Made by a program: the position numbers and the translations under genes. The notes beneath the pieces were generated by a model. The model worked only from the letters and a program-made list of their open reading frames with translations, made no database searches and had not been told where the DNA came from. Below, piece by piece: positions 6,747 through 15,737 of a stretch of 64,000 bases of DNA (the first letter of the stretch is position 1; every line of letters starts with the position of its first letter). The stretch is from Kitasatospora albolonga. Its GTDB lineage: Bacteria; Actinomycetota; Actinomycetes; Streptomycetales; Streptomycetaceae. Location of the stretch: contig CP020563.1 in assembly GCA_002082585.1 (NCBI GenBank), forward strand, positions 1,358,001-1,422,000, written 5' to 3'.

Positions 6747-7884
6747 CGGGGACCTCCATCTCGATCGTGGCGCCCTTTCCGGGCTCCGAATCAACGCTGA
6801 GTCTGCCGCCGACACTCTTGGCCCGGTGGCGCATGGAGACGAGTCCCAGATGGCGGCCCGCCCGCCGGACGGCGGTGGGGTCGAAGCCGGTGCCGTCGTC
6901 GGTGATGCGCAGGAGGGTCGCGCTCGCGCGCCGGACCAGGGCGACATGCACATGCTCCGCGCCGGAGTGGCGCAGGGCGTTGTGCAGGGCCTCCTGGGCG
7001 ACCCGGAGCAGCGCCTCCTCCTGGGCGGCGGGCAGCGCGCGCACCCCGCTGCTCTCGAAGGTGACCGCGGCTCCGTGGGCCCGGTCCAGGACCTGGATCT
7101 GGGTGCGGAGGGTGGCGATCAGACCGTCCTCGTCGAGCGCGGCCGGGCGCAGCTCCACGACGGCGGCCCGCAGTTCGTCGACCGCTTCGGCCGCGAGGAC
7201 GGCGACCTGCTGGAGCTCCCCCTTGGCACGGGCCGGGTCGCGGTCGACCAGGGCGGCGGCGGCCTGGGCGGTGAGCCGGAGCGAGAACAGCTTCTGGCTG
7301 ACCGCGTCGTGCAGCTCGTGGGCGAGGCGGGAGCGTTCCTCGGCGATGGTCAGCTCGCGGCTGCGCTCGTAGAGGCGGGCGTTGGTGAGGGCGATCGCCG
7401 CGTGCTGGCCGAGGATCGAGAGCAGTTCCTCGTCCTCGGCGGTGAAGCCGCAGCCGCCCTCGGGCTTGGGGCACATCTTGTTGGCGAGGAAGAGCGCGCC
7501 GATGATCTCGTCGCCGTCCGTGATGGGCAGGCCGAGGAAGTCGGACATGTCGGGGTGCGCTTCGGGCCAGCCGCCGAAGCGGGGGTCCGCGCGGACGTCC
7601 GCGAGCCGTTCGGGCTTCGCCTGGTGCAGCATCGCGGCGAGGATGCCGTGCTGCCGGGGCAGCGGGCCGATGGCCTTCCACTGTTCGTCGCTGACGCCGT
7701 CGACCACGAACTGGGCGAAGCCGCCGTGGTCGTCCGGGACGCCGAGGGCCGCGTACTGGGCGTCGAGCAGCTCACGGGCGGAGGCGACGATCGTCTTGAG
7801 GACGTCCCCTACTTCCAGGTGCCGGCTCATGGCGAGGAGCGCGGCACTCACCGCGGCGAGGCCCGACGGGGGGCGATGACTCAT
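6739..7884 (-). CDS. GAF-domain sensor histidine kinase (NarL-partner type)
   Basis: 381 residues, no membrane segment. GAF domain about 24-165 (LGLPITDGDEIIGALFLANK, with C138 and C145 close together), then a HisKA_3 dimerisation helix with phosphoacceptor H192 in RLAHELHDAVSQ, then HATPase_c (EALHNALRHSGAEHV, DDGTGFDP, GLVSMRHRAKSVGG). The GAF resembles DevS/DosS-type sensors, where it binds haem or another small ligand; ligand binding here is inference. TACGGT lies 6 nt before the ATG and no ribosome site is visible, so the transcript looks leaderless. Confidence 0.93.
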   Translation of the reverse strand: MSHRPPSGLAAVSAALLAMSRHLEVGDVLKTIVASARELLDAQYAALGVPDDHGGFAQFVVDGVSDEQWKAIGPLPRQHGILAAMLHQAKPERLADVRADPRFGGWPEAHPDMSDFLGLPITDGDEIIGALFLANKMCPKPEGGCGFTAEDEELLSILGQHAAIALTNARLYERSRELTIAEERSRLAHELHDAVSQKLFSLRLTAQAAAALVDRDPARAKGELQQVAVLAAEAVDELRAAVVELRPAALDEDGLIATLRTQIQVLDRAHGAAVTFESSGVRALPAAQEEALLRVAQEALHNALRHSGAEHVHVALVRRASATLLRITDDGTGFDPTAVRRAGRHLGLVSMRHRAKSVGGRLSVDSEPGKGATIEMEVPGG

Positions 7885-7983
7885 GGGATCACCGTACCGG
7901 CGGGGGTACGGGGCCGTATCGGGCCGAGGACCGCGGTCGGGCGGCCCTGGGCCTAGGCCGGGCGCGGTCTCTCCTCGGTCCCC

Positions 7984-7995
7984 GGACCTAGGTCC
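7984..7995. promoter_or_regulatory. 12-bp perfect palindrome upstream of the kinase operon
   Basis: GGACCTAGGTCC is a perfect palindrome about 100 bp upstream of the kinase start and 132 bp upstream of the divergent SDR gene. Two further CCTAG-containing sites lie nearby (about 7951 and 8004). CTAG is rare in this genome type, so the cluster may be an operator for one of the divergent promoters. Confidence 0.35.
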
Positions 7996-8126
7996 TTCCC
8001 GGTCCTAGGACGAAGTGCCGGGTACGGGTTGCGGCTCCTGGGCGAGGCGCGGTGCGAGCGGGGCTTCCTACGTTGGAGGCGCCGGGGTCGCCCGGTGGAC
8101 GCCGAGGGTGCGAGGAGACGGTCACG

Positions 8127-8849
8127 ATGCCGGTTGCGTTGATCACGGGTGGTTCGAAGGGGCTGGGGCGCGCGCTCGCCGAGGCGCTGGCCCGGCAGGG
8201 GTGGGATCTGGTGCTGGACGCCCGGACCTCCGGGGTGCTGGAGGCGACGGCGGAGGCGGTACGGGGGCGGTACGGGACGCGGGTGGTGGCCGTGCCGGGG
8301 GATGTCACGGACGCGGCGCACCGGGCGGAGCTGGTCGCGGCGGCCGGGGAGCTGGGCGGGCTCGACCTGCTGGTGAGCAATGCGAGCGTGCTGGGCGCCG
8401 AGCCGCTGGTCCGGCTGGAGGCGCAACCGCTGGAGGGGCTGCGGCGGGCGCTGGAGACCAACGTGGTGGCCGCGCTCGGCCTCGTACAGGAAGCACTGCC
8501 GCTGTTGCGTGGGTCCGCCGAGGGGGCGGTGGTGCTGGTCAGCTCGGACGCGGCGGCGGAGCCGTACGAGACGTGGGGCGGTTACGGGGCGTCCAAGGCG
8601 GCGCTGGACCAGCTGGCGGCGGTGCTGGGCGTGGAGGAGCCGGGGCTGCGGGTGTGGGCGGTCGATCCGGGGGACATGGCGACGGATCTGTACGCCGCCG
8701 CGGTCCCGGACGACGGGGACGCCCGGCCGTCGCCGCGGAGCGTGGCCCCCGCGTTCCTGCGGCTGGTGCGGGAGCGGCCGGCCAGTGGACGGTTCGCCGC
8801 TCCGGCCCTGCTGGAGGAGTCGGCGGGGGCGGCCGGGGGTGCGCGGTGA
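8127..8849 (+). CDS. Short-chain dehydrogenase/reductase (SDR)
   Basis: 240 residues, Rossmann fold. TGGSKGLGRALAEALA (Gly motif, residues 8-23), SNAS in place of NNAG near 90, catalytic Ser in LVSSDAAA, Tyr-x3-Lys in YGASKAALDQLAAVL. The substrate is unknown. ATG at 8127 is chosen because cgaggagacg lies 7 bp upstream and translation runs straight into the first beta strand. Its stop overlaps the GTG of the QueA-like gene (GTGA, 8846-8849), so the two are coupled. Confidence 0.88.
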   Translation: MPVALITGGSKGLGRALAEALARQGWDLVLDARTSGVLEATAEAVRGRYGTRVVAVPGDVTDAAHRAELVAAAGELGGLDLLVSNASVLGAEPLVRLEAQPLEGLRRALETNVVAALGLVQEALPLLRGSAEGAVVLVSSDAAAEPYETWGGYGASKAALDQLAAVLGVEEPGLRVWAVDPGDMATDLYAAAVPDDGDARPSPRSVAPAFLRLVRERPASGRFAAPALLEESAGAAGGAR

Positions 8850-10174
8850 GCGGCAGGGTGGGGACGACGCGGCGGGGTGGGGGCGGTGGGGCTCCGGCGG
8901 AGGGGTGTGAGGTTCCGGCCGGAGGTGGTGGGGTCCTGGAGGAGGGGCGGGGAGCGCCGGAGGAAGGCCGGGAAGCCCCGGAGGAAGGCCGTAACACCCC
9001 GCTGGACGGCCATGGCGCTTCAGCAGAGGGCGACAACGGCGCCCCGGCGCGGAGCCGTGGGGTCCGGGAGCCGGACGGCGGCGCAGGGGCGTCGCCTCTG
9101 GAGGTTCTGCGCGTGCCTCCCGAGCTCTCGGCTCGGGTGCCCGCCGAGCAGCGGGGGGCCGGGCGTGATGACGTACGGCTGCTGGTGACCAGGGGGACAG
9201 CCGTCTCGCACCATGCGTTCCGGGAGCTGGCCGGGCAGCTGCGGGCCGGGGACGTGCTGGTGGTGAACACGTCCGCGACCCTGGCTGCGGCGGTGAACGG
9301 GCGGCTGGGCGGTGAGCGGGTCGTCGTGCACTTCTCCACGCGGGGCGACGACGGGCGGTGGGCCGTGGAGCTGCGGGCTCCCGGCGCGTCGGGGGCCACC
9401 GTGCCGCGTCCCGGTGGGCCCGCCGGTGGGCTGGTGCGGCTGCCGGGCGGGCGGGAGCTGGTGCTGGAGGAGCCGCTGGGTCCCGTGGTGGGGGCGCGGC
9501 TGTGGTGGGCGCGGGTGGGCCGGGACGTGCCGGAGCTGCTGCGGCGGTACGGGCGGCCGATCCGGTACGGGTACACGGAGCGGGACCAGCCGCTCTCCGC
9601 CTATCAGACCGTGTTCGCGGTCCAGGCACCGGACGGGGGCGGTTCGGCGGAGATGCCGAGTGCGGCGCGCCCCTTCACGGCCGCGCTGGTGGCGGAGCTG
9701 GTCAGCCGCGGGGTGCAGTTCGCCCCGCTGTCGCTGGATACGGGGGTGGCGTCGGCGGAGGCGCACGAGCCGCCGTACCCGGAGCGGTTCGCGGTACCGG
9801 CCACCACGGCGTGGCTGGTGAACGCGGCGCGGGCGGCGGGCGGCCGGGTGGTCGCGGTCGGTACGACGGCGGTGCGGGCGCTGGAGTCGGCGGTGGACGC
9901 GGACGGGGCGGTGCGGCCGGTCGCGGGCTGGACGGACCTGGTGGTGACGCCGCGCCGGGGGGTGCGGGTGGTGGACGGGCTGCTGACCGGGCTGCACGAG
10001 CCCGCGGCCTCGCATCTGCTGATGCTGGAGGCGGTGGCGGGCCGTGAGGCGCTGCGCCGGGGGTACGAGGCGGCGGTGGAGCGGCGCTACCTCTGGCACG
10101 AGTTCGGGGACGTCCACCTCATCCTGCCGGATGAGGAACGTAACACTCCGGATTGCTCAAGCAACGAACGGTGA
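8846..10174 (+). CDS. Divergent QueA-like (S-adenosylmethionine:tRNA ribosyltransferase-isomerase family) protein
   Basis: 442 residues. Residues 1-85 are low-complexity with repeated EEGR/EAPEEGR units. The core begins at LEVLRVPPELSA and shares family landmarks with QueA (VVNTSATLAAAVNGR, GYTERDQPLSAYQTVFA, GGRVVAVGTTAVRALE, GLLTGLHEPAASHLLML). The segments equivalent to the family's PTAGLHF and H-x-MH-x-E signatures read PSAARPF and HEPPYPE, so active-site chemistry may differ. True QueA makes epoxyqueuosine in the tRNA wobble position. No other queuosine gene is in the window. The GTG start is chosen for GTGA coupling to the SDR; the low-complexity head means a later start cannot be excluded. 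Confidence 0.7.
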   Translation: MSGRVGTTRRGGGGGAPAEGCEVPAGGGGVLEEGRGAPEEGREAPEEGRNTPLDGHGASAEGDNGAPARSRGVREPDGGAGASPLEVLRVPPELSARVPAEQRGAGRDDVRLLVTRGTAVSHHAFRELAGQLRAGDVLVVNTSATLAAAVNGRLGGERVVVHFSTRGDDGRWAVELRAPGASGATVPRPGGPAGGLVRLPGGRELVLEEPLGPVVGARLWWARVGRDVPELLRRYGRPIRYGYTERDQPLSAYQTVFAVQAPDGGGSAEMPSAARPFTAALVAELVSRGVQFAPLSLDTGVASAEAHEPPYPERFAVPATTAWLVNAARAAGGRVVAVGTTAVRALESAVDADGAVRPVAGWTDLVVTPRRGVRVVDGLLTGLHEPAASHLLMLEAVAGREALRRGYEAAVERRYLWHEFGDVHLILPDEERNTPDCSSNER

Positions 10175-10189
10175 GCCTGTTACGTCACC

Positions 10190-10218
10190 GATGTGAGCCC
10201 GGGCATAGGGCCCACATC
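10190..10218 (+). terminator. Hairpin terminator after the QueA-like gene
   Basis: An 11-bp stem with one A/C mismatch (10190-10200 with 10208-10218) and a 7-nt loop, 16 bp beyond the stop. No T tract. Confidence 0.6.
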
Positions 10219-10329
10219 ACTTACGAACGCACCTAGTGGACCCAAAAGGGCGATTTGGGCAGGCATGACCAGGGCTCATTTCGGACGAACAGGACCCTGT
10301 TCCACTACCCGGCTTCGTACGTCACACCT

Positions 10330-10358
10330 TTGCCACGGCATTTTGCTGCCGCTAAGAA
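10330..10358 (+). promoter_or_regulatory. Putative sigma-70-type promoter of the transglycosylase gene
   Basis: TTGCCA (10330-10335), 17-bp spacer, TAAGAA (10353-10358), about 90 bp before the start codon. The long leader carries no recognisable riboswitch; I checked for the c-di-AMP (ydaO) type, known upstream of cell-wall hydrolase genes, and did not find its conserved blocks. Confidence 0.4.
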
Positions 10359-10446
10359 TTGCTCTCGTCCCCGACGGAGGTGCGTATCGCCGCCTCCGGT
10401 CTCGTCCTCCGTGAGGACACCTGAGCATTCGAAGAGGTAGCCCTAC

Positions 10447-11211
10447 ATGTCTGCGATTCGCATTCCCAGCCGTCTCCGTCGTCTGAACAAGGTCCAGAAG
10501 ATCTCCGTGGCCGGTGTGTCGGCCCTGGCCGTCGCCTCCCTGACCTTCTCGCTCGTCCCGTCGAACGACAAGGCCGAGGTCTCCCCGCAGGCAGCGGGCG
10601 CGGCCGCACCCGTGGCGTTCACCGGAGCGGGCGCGGCGCAGGCCAAGACCGCGCAGACCAAGGCCGTGCAGGACAGCCTCATCGAGAAGCACTCCACCGC
10701 CGAGCAGCTGGTGAAGGCCGCCGACGCCGCCAAGGCGAAGGCAGCCGCCGAGGCGAAGGCGAAGGCCGCGAAGGCCAAGGCCGCCGCCGACGCGAAGGAC
10801 AAGGCCGAGAAGGCCGCCAAGGCCAAGGCCGACGCGAAGAAGCGCGAGTCCGAGGCCGCCAGCCGCTCCACCGCGCGCAAGCCCGTCTACGCCAACAACC
10901 TGGACGGCTGGATTCGCGAGGCGATGTCGATCATGAAGAAGGAAGGCATCCCCGGCTCCTACGAGGGCATCCACCGCAACATCATCCGGGAGTCCAGCGG
11001 CAACCGCTGGGCGATCAACAACTGGGACATCAACGCCCGCAACGGCGTCCCCTCCAAGGGCCTGCTCCAGGTGATCCAGCCGACCTTCGACCGGTACCAC
11101 GTCAAGGGCACCAAGAAGGACCTGTACGACCCGGTCGCCAACATCGTCGCCGCCTGCAACTACGCGGCCGACCGCTACGGCTCGATGGACAACGTCAACA
11201 GCGCGTACTGA
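10447..11211 (+). CDS. Secreted lytic transglycosylase (SLT domain)
   Basis: 254 residues. N-terminal signal/anchor (residues about 19-38, ISVAGVSALAVASLTFSLVP), then an Ala/Lys-rich helical or coiled-coil linker of AKAKAAAEAK-type repeats (about 88-140), then a C-terminal SLT domain with catalytic Glu in IIRESSGN and the family motifs SKGLLQVIQPTF and YDPVANIVAACNYAADRYG. It would cleave peptidoglycan glycan strands outside the membrane. The Lys/Ala linker probably spans or binds anionic wall polymers. Monocistronic: hairpins on both sides. Confidence 0.9.
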   Translation: MSAIRIPSRLRRLNKVQKISVAGVSALAVASLTFSLVPSNDKAEVSPQAAGAAAPVAFTGAGAAQAKTAQTKAVQDSLIEKHSTAEQLVKAADAAKAKAAAEAKAKAAKAKAAADAKDKAEKAAKAKADAKKRESEAASRSTARKPVYANNLDGWIREAMSIMKKEGIPGSYEGIHRNIIRESSGNRWAINNWDINARNGVPSKGLLQVIQPTFDRYHVKGTKKDLYDPVANIVAACNYAADRYGSMDNVNSAY

Positions 11212-11252
11212 GCCCAGCCGTACCGGGGCCGATCCCAGCCGTACGCATGCCG

Positions 11253-11282
11253 GAGGCCGGCACCCCGCGGGGTGCCGGCCTC
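11253..11282. terminator. Bidirectional terminator, perfect 14-bp stem
   Basis: Perfect inverted repeat (11253-11266 with 11269-11282, 2-nt spacer) between the convergent transglycosylase and FHA-ABC genes. Confidence 0.85.
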
Positions 11283-11342
11283 GGCGTCGTTCCGTACGCG
11301 ATCCCCGTGCGTGACCGTTCCGTATGTGCTTCCCGTACGGCC

Positions 11343-13991
11343 CTACTTGCGCATGACCTCGGGCTCGTGGCGGCGCAGCAGCCGGGCGACCACGAACGCG
11401 CAGGCCAGGCCGAGCGCCAGCAGGACGAAGATGTTGATCCCCCACTGGGTCGCCGTGGCCTCCCAGAGCGGGTCCAGGTCGGTCGGGTTCTTCGGGTCCC
11501 ACGGCGGCATCAGGTTGGCCAGGTCCAGCGTGGTGCCGGCCGCGGCCACGCCCCAGCGCGACGGCATCAGCCAGGTGAACTGTTCCAGGCCGGGCGTCCC
11601 GTACACCTGGAAGAGGACTCCGGTGAACACCAGCTGAACGATCGCGAACATGACCAGGAGGGGCATGGTCATCTCGGAGGTCTTGACCAGCGCGGAGATC
11701 ATCAGGCCGAACATCATCGAGGTCAGGCCGAGCGCCACGATGGAGATGCAGATCTCGACGGCCGGAGGCAGGAACAGGCCCTCGGCCGGCAGGTCACGGG
11801 CGGCGAAGCAGATCCCGCAGAGGATGACACTCTGGAAGGCGGTGATCACGCCGAGCACGATCACCTTGGAGACCAGATAGGCCGAGCGGGAGAGGCCGGT
11901 GGCCCGTTCCCGTTCGTAGATGACGCGTTCCTTGATCAGTTCTCGTACGGAGCTGGCCGAGCCCGCCAGGCAGATGCCGACCGCGAGGATCAGCAGGATC
12001 ATTCCGGCTTTCCCGTTGAACTGGACCGGCGGGGTGGGCGCGGCCAGTCCGAAGTCCGCCGGGATGACCGCGGCCAGCACACCGATCACCGCGGGCAGCG
12101 CCACCATCAGGCCGAGGAACGCCTTGTCGGAGGCGATGACGGAGGTGTACCTGCGCACCAGCGTCCACAGCTGCGTGCCCCAGCTCTGCTGCTTGGGCGG
12201 CCGCATCTGCTGGGGCGGCGGCATGTGGACGGACTGCGCGGCGACGGCGTCGATGTCGGCGGCGTACATCTGGTAGTGCTGCGAACCGCGCCAGCGGCCC
12301 GCCCAGTCGTAGTCGCGGTAGTTCTCGAAGGCGGAGAAGACGTCGGCCCAGGTGCTGTAGCCGAAGAAGTTCAGCGCCTCCTCCGGCGGACCGAAGTACG
12401 CGACGGCGCCGCCGGGCGCCATCACGAGCAGTTTGTCGCAGATGGCCAGCTCGGCCACGGAGTGCGTGACGACGAGCACGGTACGGCCGTCGTCGGCGAG
12501 GTCGCGCAGCAGCTTCATGACATCGCGGTCCATGCCCGGGTCGAGGCCGGAGGTCGGCTCGTCCAGGAAGATCAGCGACGGCTTGGTCAGCAGCTCCAGG
12601 GCGACCGAGACCCGCTTGCGCTGGCCGCCGGAGAGCGAGGTGATCCTCTTGTCCTTGTGGATGTCGAGCTTGAGCTCGGCGAGGACCTCGGTGATCCGGG
12701 CCTGGCGCTCGGCCTCGGTGGTGTCGGCGGGGAAGCGGAGCCTGGCCGCGTACTTGAGCGCCTTGGTGATGGTCAGTTCCTTGTGCAGGATGTCGTCCTG
12801 CGGGACCAGACCGATGCGCTGGCGCAGCTCGGCGAACTGCTTGTACAGGTTCCGGTTGTCGTAGAGGACGTCACCCTCGTCGGCGGGCCGGTAGCCGGTG
12901 AGCGCCTTGAGGAGGGTGGACTTTCCGGAGCCGGAGGGGCCGATGACCGCGACCAGCGACTTCTCCGGGACGCCGAAGGAGACGTCCTTGAGGATCTGCT
13001 TCCCGCCGTCGACCGTGACCGTGAGGTGGCGGGCCGAGAAGGAGACCTGGCCGGTGTCGACGAACTCTTCCAGCCGGTCGCCGACCAGGCGGAACGTGGA
13101 GTGGCCGACGCCGACGATGTCGTTCGGGCCGATGAGCGCCGTACCGGACTTCTGGAGCGGCAGACCGTTGACGTACGTGCCGTTGTGCGAGCCGAGGTCA
13201 CGGATCTCGAACCGGCCGTCGGGCGTCGCGTGGAACTCGGCGTGGTTGCGGGAGACCTGGAGGTCGGAGACGACCAGCTCGTTCTCCAGCGCACGGCCGA
13301 TGCGCATGACCCGGCCGAGCGAGAGCTGGTGGAACGTGGTCGGGCTGCGGTCGCCGTAGACCGGCGGCGCCCCCGCCGCGCCGCCGTGGACCGGGGCGGC
13401 GGGCTGTGCCGGACCCTGCTGATGCGGAACCTGCTGGTACGGGGCCTGCTGCTGGGGCTCCTGTGCCTGCTGCGGCCACGCCTGCTGGGGCGGGGCCTGG
13501 TGCTGCTGGGCCTGGTGCTGGTGCTGGGGCGGGGCCTGGTGCGCGAGCGGCTGGTGCTGGGCGGGCGCCTGCTGTCCGGGCCAGGCGCCACCGGCCTGCG
13601 CGTGCTGCTGGTGCGGCTGCGGCTGGTGGTGCGGCTGCGCGGGGGCCTGGTGGGCGGCGGGCTGGCCGCCGTGGGCGCCCGCACCGGCAGCAGCGACGAA
13701 ATTCAGCCGCGGTCCGTCGGTGGCGTTGCCCAGGTGCACGGCGGCGCCGGGCCCGACCTCCACCCGCTGAATCCGACGGCCCTGGACATAGGTGCCGTTG
13801 GTGGAGCCGTGGTCCTCGATGGACCAACTCCGGCCGTCCCAGCTGATCGTGGCGTGCCGCCACGAGACCCTGGCGTCGTCGATCGTCAGGTCCCCCTGCG
13901 GATCACGTCCGAGGGTGTACGGCCTGGACGGATCGAGCGTCCAGGTGCTGCCATTCAATTCCAGTACGAGTTCCGGCACTCCGCGCCCCAC
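11343..13991 (-). CDS. FHA-FHA-ABC transporter (Rv1747-type)
   Basis: 882 residues, a full ABC half-transporter with two phosphothreonine-binding domains. FHA1 about 5-95 (YTLGRDP, HGSTNGTYV), Gln/His/Pro-rich linker 100-215, FHA2 about 218-305 (GSHNGTYVNG), ABC domain with Walker A GPSGSGKST at 351-359, LSGGQRKRVS and FLDEPTSGLD, then about six ABC2-type membrane helices. In M. tuberculosis Rv1747 the FHA domains bind Ser/Thr-kinase-phosphorylated sites and the protein exports lipid-linked products. No kinase gene is adjacent here. GTG at 13991 has a GGGGGA ribosome site; a GTG at 13979, giving the usual PELVLELNG start, is an alternative. Confidence 0.93.
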   Translation of the reverse strand: MGRGVPELVLELNGSTWTLDPSRPYTLGRDPQGDLTIDDARVSWRHATISWDGRSWSIEDHGSTNGTYVQGRRIQRVEVGPGAAVHLGNATDGPRLNFVAAAGAGAHGGQPAAHQAPAQPHHQPQPHQQHAQAGGAWPGQQAPAQHQPLAHQAPPQHQHQAQQHQAPPQQAWPQQAQEPQQQAPYQQVPHQQGPAQPAAPVHGGAAGAPPVYGDRSPTTFHQLSLGRVMRIGRALENELVVSDLQVSRNHAEFHATPDGRFEIRDLGSHNGTYVNGLPLQKSGTALIGPNDIVGVGHSTFRLVGDRLEEFVDTGQVSFSARHLTVTVDGGKQILKDVSFGVPEKSLVAVIGPSGSGKSTLLKALTGYRPADEGDVLYDNRNLYKQFAELRQRIGLVPQDDILHKELTITKALKYAARLRFPADTTEAERQARITEVLAELKLDIHKDKRITSLSGGQRKRVSVALELLTKPSLIFLDEPTSGLDPGMDRDVMKLLRDLADDGRTVLVVTHSVAELAICDKLLVMAPGGAVAYFGPPEEALNFFGYSTWADVFSAFENYRDYDWAGRWRGSQHYQMYAADIDAVAAQSVHMPPPQQMRPPKQQSWGTQLWTLVRRYTSVIASDKAFLGLMVALPAVIGVLAAVIPADFGLAAPTPPVQFNGKAGMILLILAVGICLAGSASSVRELIKERVIYERERATGLSRSAYLVSKVIVLGVITAFQSVILCGICFAARDLPAEGLFLPPAVEICISIVALGLTSMMFGLMISALVKTSEMTMPLLVMFAIVQLVFTGVLFQVYGTPGLEQFTWLMPSRWGVAAAGTTLDLANLMPPWDPKNPTDLDPLWEATATQWGINIFVLLALGLACAFVVARLLRRHEPEVMRK

Positions 13992-14268
13992 TAGTTGTCC
14001 CCCGAGTTACCCCCGTCGCAGGGAGTCTAGGGATGCTGAACATCGTGGGGAACTATTCCAGGACCAGTCCCTTATCCGAAAGTCGGGCCGGTGAAGACGG
14101 GCCCCGAAGCGGACAAGGAGACAGGAAGAGAACTTAGCGCTCCTGACCCGGTCAATCCGGGTGATCCCGTTGCAGAGAGGACTCCTGGCGGAAAGCCCCG
14201 TACCTTTCCGTCCGGCACTCGGGACGGACGGCCGGAGCGGGGCCGGTGACCGATACGGTGGGAACACC

Positions 14269-15555
14269 ATGAGCGCATCTCAGCCACCTCGGCCTCCCTC
14301 CTCCCCCGAGCTCCAGGGGAACCCCGTGGACCTTCCCGTGAACCCTCCCCCGGACCTTGTGGACAGCACCCCCACCCTGCTCGTCAAGATCTTCGGCAAG
14401 GACCGCCCCGGTATCACCGCCGGGCTGTTCGACACCCTCGCCGCGTACTCCGTCGACGTCGTGGACATCGAGCAGGTCGTCACGCGGGGGCGCATCGTGC
14501 TGTGCGCCCTGGTCACCTCGCCCACGGCGGGCGGGACGACCGAGGGCGACCTGCGGGCGACCGTGCACAGCTGGGCCGACTCCCTGAAGCTCCAGGCCGA
14601 GATCATCTCGGGTACCGGTGACAACCGGCCCCGGGGCGACGGCCGTTCCCATGTGACCGTGCTGGGGCACCCGCTCACCGCGGAGTCGACCGCCGCCATA
14701 GCGGCCAGGATCACCTCGACCGGCGGGAACATCGACCGGATCTTCCGGCTGGCGAAGTACCCGGTCACCGCCGTCGAGTTCGCGGTGTCGGGGACCGGGA
14801 CCGAGGAGCTGCGGACCGCGCTGGCGACCGGGGCCGCGGAGATCGGCGTGGACGTCGCGGTGGTCTCGGCCGGGCTGAGCCGCCGGGCCCAGCGCCTGGT
14901 CGTCATGGACGTGGACTCCACGCTCATCCAGGACGAGGTGATCGAGCTCTTCGCGGCCCACGCGGGCTGTGAGGACAAGGTCGCCGAGGTCACCGAGCAG
15001 GCGATGCGCGGCGAGCTGGACTTCGAGCAGTCGCTGCACGCCCGGGTCGCGCTGCTGGCGGGGCTGGACGCCTCGGTGGTGGACAAGGTCCGCACCGAGG
15101 TGCGGCTCACGCCGGGTGCCCGCACCCTGATCCGTACGCTGAAGCGCCTCGGGTACCAGGTGGGCGTCGTCTCGGGCGGCTTCACCCAGGTCACGGACGA
15201 TCTGAAGGAGCGCCTCGGCCTCGATTTCGCCTCCGCCAACACGCTGGAGGTGGTGGACGGCAAGTTCACCGGACGGGTCGTCGGCGATGTCGTGGACCGG
15301 GCGGGGAAGGCTCGGCTGCTGCGGAGCTTCGCCGAACAGGCGGGGGTGCCGCTCGCGCAGACGGTGGCCATCGGGGACGGGGCGAACGACCTCGACATGC
15401 TGAACACGGCGGGACTCGGCGTCGCCTTCAACGCCAAGCCCGTGGTCCGCGAGGCGGCGCACACGGCGGTGAACGTGCCGTTCCTGGACACCGTGCTCTA
15501 TCTGCTCGGCATCACCCGTGAAGAGGTCGAGGCGGCGGACGGCCTCGTCGACTGA
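14269..15555 (+). CDS. serB: Phosphoserine phosphatase with ACT domains
   Basis: 428 residues. N-terminal Pro-rich tail, ACT-like domain (LLVKIFGKDRPGITAGLFDTL), a second ACT-like part to about residue 200, then a HAD phosphatase core: VVMDVDSTLIQDEVI (nucleophile and acid Asp), SGGFTQV (motif II Ser), GDGANDLDML (motif IV). This is the long actinobacterial SerB catalysing the last step of L-serine synthesis; the ACT domains usually sense serine. ATG at 14269 follows ggtggga; TACGGT at 14254-14259 may be its -10. Confidence 0.95.
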   Translation: MSASQPPRPPSSPELQGNPVDLPVNPPPDLVDSTPTLLVKIFGKDRPGITAGLFDTLAAYSVDVVDIEQVVTRGRIVLCALVTSPTAGGTTEGDLRATVHSWADSLKLQAEIISGTGDNRPRGDGRSHVTVLGHPLTAESTAAIAARITSTGGNIDRIFRLAKYPVTAVEFAVSGTGTEELRTALATGAAEIGVDVAVVSAGLSRRAQRLVVMDVDSTLIQDEVIELFAAHAGCEDKVAEVTEQAMRGELDFEQSLHARVALLAGLDASVVDKVRTEVRLTPGARTLIRTLKRLGYQVGVVSGGFTQVTDDLKERLGLDFASANTLEVVDGKFTGRVVGDVVDRAGKARLLRSFAEQAGVPLAQTVAIGDGANDLDMLNTAGLGVAFNAKPVVREAAHTAVNVPFLDTVLYLLGITREEVEAADGLVD

Positions 15556-15584
15556 CGGCGGGGCGCGAGTCGCCGCCGTCAGCC

Positions 15585-15735
15585 CCGGGAGCGTACGGGC
15601 TCGGGGTTCGGGAGCGTACGGAAGCGGCGGCCCTGGAGCGTACGGAGCCGTCGGTCCCGGGAACGTACGGGGAAGCGGCGGTTCCGTGGAGCGTACGGAG
15701 CCATCGGTCCCGGGAGCGTACGGAGTCGTACGGAA
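15585..15735 (+). repeat. Degenerate intergenic tandem repeat with core gagcgtacgg
   Basis: The core gagcgtacgg (or gaacgtacgg) starts at 15589, 15612, 15636, 15661, 15689 and 15714, with a seventh partial near 15725; steps are 23-28 bp. A higher-order 53-bp unit is visible at 15634 and 15687. The array fills most of the serB-to-phosphatase spacer. No promoter or gene is evident in it. Confidence 0.75.
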
Positions 15736-15737
15736 GC

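Noticed and set aside
10175..10446. c-di-AMP (ydaO) riboswitch upstream of the lytic transglycosylase
   Set aside because: This class is known before cell-wall hydrolase genes in actinobacteria, but its conserved sequence blocks are not present; only a hairpin terminator and a plausible promoter are seen.
11247..13994. A 915-codon open frame antisense to the FHA-ABC gene
   Set aside because: Shadow frame; the opposite strand encodes two FHA domains and a complete ABC module with all motifs.
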